Assembly: GCA_019695115.1 (NCBI GenBank)
Contig: JAIBAP010000009.1
Span: forward strand, 51,231-115,230
Length of the DNA: 64,000 nt
Direction: 5' to 3'
Source: Caldilineales bacterium
GTDB taxonomy: Bacteria > Chloroflexota > Anaerolineae > J102
In this document: positions 60,839-64,000 of the stretch, piece by piece
Layout of the letters: the number at the start of each line of letters is the position of its first letter
How positions within the stretch are numbered: the stretch's first letter is position 1
The notes under the pieces: generated by a model
Told to the model about the DNA's origin: nothing
The model's input: only the letters and a program-made list of their open reading frames with translations
The model's database searches: none
Made by a program: the position numbers and the translations under genes

Positions 60839-61540
60839 ATGATCTATCAGCCCGTTGCAGACAACCCAAACACCATGCCATCCTCCGCCGACCGAAAACG
60901 ACTCGACGCCGCCCAAGCCCGCGTCGCCGCCCTCGTCCGCCGCACCGAAGCGGAAGGCACCCAGGCCAAACCGGACGCCCTCGGTAGGGAGCAGGCGGGG
61001 GCCAGGGGACGGCTGGTGCGAGTGCTGAGCCTGGGCAGCGGGCCGGCGCGCGAGCTGGCGTTGCTGGCGCAGGGCGCCGAATTAGCAGCTGTCATTACAG
61101 CCACCCGCCTGGATATGGACCCAGCCGCCCTGGCCTTTGCCCGCGGGCAACTGGACGGCCGGATGGATGGTCGTGTGCAGTTCGTGCGCGATAACGCCTT
61201 GCGCTTCGCCGCCGGCCCCAACCGCCCGGATCAGCCCTACCACCTCATCTACGCCGCTGGTCTGTTCGACTACCTGAACGACGAGCAAGCCGCCCGGTTG
61301 ATCGAAGACTGCCATGGCCTGCTGTCTCCTGACGGTCTGCTGATCATCGGCAACTTTAGCCAGGAAACGCATCCCAGCGACCGCATCCTGATGGACTGGC
61401 TGCTGGAGTGGCGGTTGATCTATCGCGATGAAGCCGAGTATCGGGCTATCTTCGCCCCGACGCCGTTCGGAAGCAACGGTTTACGTTTCGAATATGAAGC
61501 TTTGCGCGCTAATTTGTTTGTGTTGGCCGCGCGTCCATGA
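60839..61540 (+). CDS. Class I SAM-dependent methyltransferase-like protein
   Basis: 233 residues from the ATG at 60839, with GGAGAG upstream; the longer frame from 60767 has no such site. Motif I is VLSLGSGPARELALL, then LDMDPAALAFARGQL (motif II acidic residue), FVRDNALRF and the post-motif LIYAAGLFDYLNDEQAARL. A long N-terminal region (LDAAQARVAALVRRTE) is helical. The fold is that of a Rossmann-type methyltransferase with no predicted substrate. It starts 100 bases after the antitoxin promoter and reads away from it. Confidence 0.8.
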   Translation: MIYQPVADNPNTMPSSADRKRLDAAQARVAALVRRTEAEGTQAKPDALGREQAGARGRLVRVLSLGSGPARELALLAQGAELAAVITATRLDMDPAALAFARGQLDGRMDGRVQFVRDNALRFAAGPNRPDQPYHLIYAAGLFDYLNDEQAARLIEDCHGLLSPDGLLIIGNFSQETHPSDRILMDWLLEWRLIYRDEAEYRAIFAPTPFGSNGLRFEYEALRANLFVLAARP

Positions 61541-61555
61541 CAAAGGAGAAAACCC

Positions 61556-64000
61556 ATGTCTATTTACAAGGCAGCCGTCATGTTCGCATGTTTCTTCGTC
61601 ATTCTTTTGGCGCTGGCCACGAGTCTGTCTGTGGCCATGCCTGTGCAACAGGATGCTGAACCCACCAAATCACCCCCTTTCGATACGAATGAGGCGGCTG
61701 TAATCGAGAATGCAACGGAAACCCTGACGCGCGCTGCTGGCGCACAGATTTCCCTGCAGCCTGTGGCAGCGATCATGACCCAGGATTTCGAAGGCGCCTG
61801 GCCGACGACCGGCTGGGAACTCTCGGATATGAGCACCGTCGATGGAGGCGAATACCTGTGGGGCAAACGCAATTGCCACCCACACAATGGCAGCTACGCC
61901 GGCTGGTCGGTGGGCGGCGGGGCCAGGGGCAGCGCCTTGTCCTGTTCCGGCTACTACGCAAACTACACCCGCTCGTGGGCAGTCTATGGGCCGTTCGACC
62001 TGCGCGGGGCCACCGCCGCTAGCCTCACTTTCTACTTCTGGGGGCGAACCGAGACTGGTTTCGATTCCATGTTCGTTGGCAGCTCACTCAATGGAGAAGA
62101 CTTCAATGGCTCCAGGTATTGGGGTGATTGGCGCAACGGCACGGACGGCAACGGTTACCAGCGGCGCACACTCGATCTCTCCAGCCGGTTGGGACAGGGT
62201 CAGGTGTGGATCGCCTTTGTTCTGTCGAGTGATTACAGCATCACCTATGAAGGCATGACTATCGATGGCGTGAGGTTGGATGTGACGGGAGGCCAGGGTC
62301 AAGCAGCCGACCCCAGCGGCTATCTGGGCGAGGCCAGTTGCACCTCGATCAATGGTTGGGCGGGCGATAGGGACGACCCCAACCGGGCCATCGATATCCA
62401 CATCTATGCCAACGGCCCTTATGGCGTCGGACAATACCTTGCCGCCCTCCCCGCGGATGGACAGCGCGAGCCGGCGGTTTGTGAAATATTGGGCGGCGCC
62501 AACTGCGGCGTCTGCCCGGCCGACCAGCCGCAGTGCAAACACGGCTTCAACTTCACCGCCATCCCGGACAGGCTGAAAGACGGAGAGATGCACGACATCT
62601 ATGTCTATGGCATCAATCTGCCGGACACAGGCGGCAACACGGTGTTGTTGGGCGGCGTGCCCAAGACGATGCGTTGTATGCCGTGGCCAAATCAGGTCTA
62701 TCTTCCACTGCTGTTGAAACAGGCTTCATTACGACCGACGCCGACTTGGACGCCGACACCCACTCCCACGGCCACCCCGACCTGGACGCCGACCCCAACA
62801 CCCACACCGATCCCTCAGCCCACCACCGTGACGCTGATTCCAAACAGCGACGCCTGTGTTCTGCAAGGTTATCCGACTCTGAATGCTGGGAGAACCACGG
62901 ACATGTGGGCTGGATATGACGACCAACCCAACCGGAATGCGCAGATCGTGAGGGGCCTTGTCAGATTCGACTTGAGCAGCGTCCCCGCCGGAGCCACGGT
63001 CACCAATGCGAAGCTGAGGGTTTATTATTCGGGTTATAGAGACTTCTCTGGTCATGTTTCCACGATTACAGCCTACCAGACTACGGGCGACTGGCAGGAA
63101 ACAAGCGTCAACTGGAACAACGAACCCGGCTTTGGCGCCAGTTACGGCAGCGTAAGCATCGCTGCCAACACCAACTGGGGCTGGAGAGAGCTTGACGTGA
63201 CCGCCCTGGTGCAAGGGTGGATGAACGGCGCACTGGCAAACCAGGGCATCATGCTGCGTGGGCCGGAAGAGTCAGGCTACTACTCCAATTTCCGTAGTTT
63301 CTTAACTCGCGAGGGCGCCTATCCCCCTCAGTTGGTGATCTCGTTCAGCGGCGGCGCTGCCCGGCCCGATGTCGCACCGCAGGCAAACGGCGTCGAGGCA
63401 ATGGGCATTCGCGAGGTGGTTGGAGATAACTCTGTTCGCCGTCATCTGTCTGAAAGCGAGGGCGGGAAACGTGAGGACTGGCAGTTGAGTTCCCGCGTGG
63501 CGACTTTGAAGGTTTTCATACCTCTGATCAGGACAGGACTTGTTGAACTTCCCCCAACCGCAACCCCAACGCCTTTGTTGCAGCCGTCCAACACACCGAC
63601 CCCGACCATCCGACCTACCAACACAGCGACGCCGACCACGCGTCCCACCAACACCCCCACGCCGACCACGCGTCCCACCAACACTCCCACGCCCACCACC
63701 CGCCCCACCAACACTCCCACGCCGACCACGCGTCCCACCAACACTCCCACGCCCACCACCCGCCCCACCAACACTCCCACGCCCACCACCCGCCCCACCA
63801 ACACCCCCACGCCCACCACGCGCCCCACCAACACCCCCACGCCCACCACGCGCCCCACCAACACCCCCACGCCGACCACGCGCCCCACCAACACTCCCAC
63901 GCCGACCACCCGCCCCACCAACACACCGACGCCGACCACGCGCCCCACCAACACCCCCACGCCGACCACGCGTCCCACCAACACACCGACGCCCACCACG
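61556..64000 (+). CDS. Secreted DNRLRE-type adhesion protein, 3' end outside window
   Basis: At least 815 residues; AAAGGAG precedes the ATG and the frame is open to the window end. A signal peptide (FACFFVILLALATSLSVA) leads to a domain ending in QVYLPLLLK (about residue 385), a Thr/Pro linker, then a DNRLRE-type domain (NSDACVLQGYPTLNAG, LVRFDLSSVPAGATVTNAKL, about 420-600) seen in surface or sporulation proteins, a second tail VFIPLIRTG, and finally 30-bp repeats coding for RPTNTPTPTT. The ends of such proteins usually carry another hydrophobic tail, which would lie outside the window. The function is probably adhesion or cell-surface structure. Confidence 0.85.
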   Translation, partial: MSIYKAAVMFACFFVILLALATSLSVAMPVQQDAEPTKSPPFDTNEAAVIENATETLTRAAGAQISLQPVAAIMTQDFEGAWPTTGWELSDMSTVDGGEYLWGKRNCHPHNGSYAGWSVGGGARGSALSCSGYYANYTRSWAVYGPFDLRGATAASLTFYFWGRTETGFDSMFVGSSLNGEDFNGSRYWGDWRNGTDGNGYQRRTLDLSSRLGQGQVWIAFVLSSDYSITYEGMTIDGVRLDVTGGQGQAADPSGYLGEASCTSINGWAGDRDDPNRAIDIHIYANGPYGVGQYLAALPADGQREPAVCEILGGANCGVCPADQPQCKHGFNFTAIPDRLKDGEMHDIYVYGINLPDTGGNTVLLGGVPKTMRCMPWPNQVYLPLLLKQASLRPTPTWTPTPTPTATPTWTPTPTPTPIPQPTTVTLIPNSDACVLQGYPTLNAGRTTDMWAGYDDQPNRNAQIVRGLVRFDLSSVPAGATVTNAKLRVYYSGYRDFSGHVSTITAYQTTGDWQETSVNWNNEPGFGASYGSVSIAANTNWGWRELDVTALVQGWMNGALANQGIMLRGPEESGYYSNFRSFLTREGAYPPQLVISFSGGAARPDVAPQANGVEAMGIREVVGDNSVRRHLSESEGGKREDWQLSSRVATLKVFIPLIRTGLVELPPTATPTPLLQPSNTPTPTIRPTNTATPTTRPTNTPTPTTRPTNTPTPTTRPTNTPTPTTRPTNTPTPTTRPTNTPTPTTRPTNTPTPTTRPTNTPTPTTRPTNTPTPTTRPTNTPTPTTRPTNTPTPTTRPTNTPTPTTRPTNTPTPTT
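63592..64000. repeat. 30-bp tandem repeat encoding RPTNTPTPTT
   Basis: At least 13 units of 30 bp (CCCACCAACAC ... ACG) in register with the reading frame, with synonymous variation (CGT/CGC, CCC/CCG) among them. It continues past the window end. The encoded stalk is a typical Thr/Pro linker of secreted Chloroflexota proteins. Confidence 0.92.

Noticed and set aside
63442..63999. 185-residue minus-strand Val/Gly repeat frame
   Set aside because: It is the antisense of the RPTNTPTPTT-coding repeats of the secreted protein.

Overview
The window looks like a high-GC chromosome segment from a Chloroflexota bacterium, most like an Anaerolineae or Caldilineae lineage. This is inferred from several things: secreted proteins with Thr/Pro-rich linkers that end in, or contain, a YLPL-type hydrophobic motif; MalT-like LuxR regulators; TPR-CHAT and NB-ARC proteins; abundant PIN toxin pairs; and carbohydrate ABC transporters without their own ATPase. 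No rRNA, tRNA, phage or transposase gene was seen.

Layout. 0-2.6 kb: the tail of a HicB antitoxin and an Lhr-like helicase. 2.7-15.6 kb: a MalT-like regulator divergent from a sugar operon (binding protein, two permeases, esterase, GH3, GH78 rhamnosidase-like enzyme, small lipoprotein). 15.7-24.3 kb: a corrinoid methyltransfer cluster behind a sigma70-like promoter, a cobalamin riboswitch and an intrinsic terminator. It holds three MttB-superfamily methyltransferases without pyrrolysine, two corrinoid proteins, a pterin-binding methyltransferase and a DUF1638 protein. 24.4-37.3 kb: a hydantoinase/oxoprolinase-family protein, an NHL-repeat secreted protein, an EamA transporter, an iron alcohol dehydrogenase, a nucleotidyltransferase pair, an aldehyde:ferredoxin oxidoreductase and a glycine-betaine-type ABC transporter with an internally duplicated permease. 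37.8-41.5 kb: a Dpp/Opp peptide transporter on the minus strand. 41.5-48.2 kb: an NB-ARC/TPR pair, small unknown genes and a PIN toxin-antitoxin pair. 48.4-60 kb: a secreted SH3b-thioredoxin lipoprotein, a GH16 enzyme, a sigma-like factor with a zinc-finger anti-sigma-like protein, a convergent TPR-CHAT protease and a giant secreted protein with an HEFGH motif. 60-64 kb: another PIN pair, a methyltransferase and a secreted DNRLRE-type protein that runs off the end of the window.

The reading of 15.7-37.3 kb is that methylated (quaternary) amines are imported and demethylated through MttB proteins onto corrinoid proteins, and that the methyl groups pass to tetrahydrofolate. The betaine-type transporter supports this; the actual substrates cannot be told from sequence.

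The most unusual structure is not a gene. Many gene junctions are filled with short tandem repeats, mostly of exactly 7 bp, in at least eight unrelated sequence families. Many form hairpins made of repeat units. Several arrays begin in a stop codon or end exactly at a start codon, replacing the Shine-Dalgarno region, and some lie in frame inside coding sequence. One pair of inverted arrays brackets a four-helix-bundle (S23/IVP-like) gene. A second candidate system is the sigma / anti-sigma / TPR-CHAT protease module at 51.5-55.4 kb, which resembles the logic of the CRISPR-linked Csx29/Csx30/sigma pathway but has no CRISPR components in this window.
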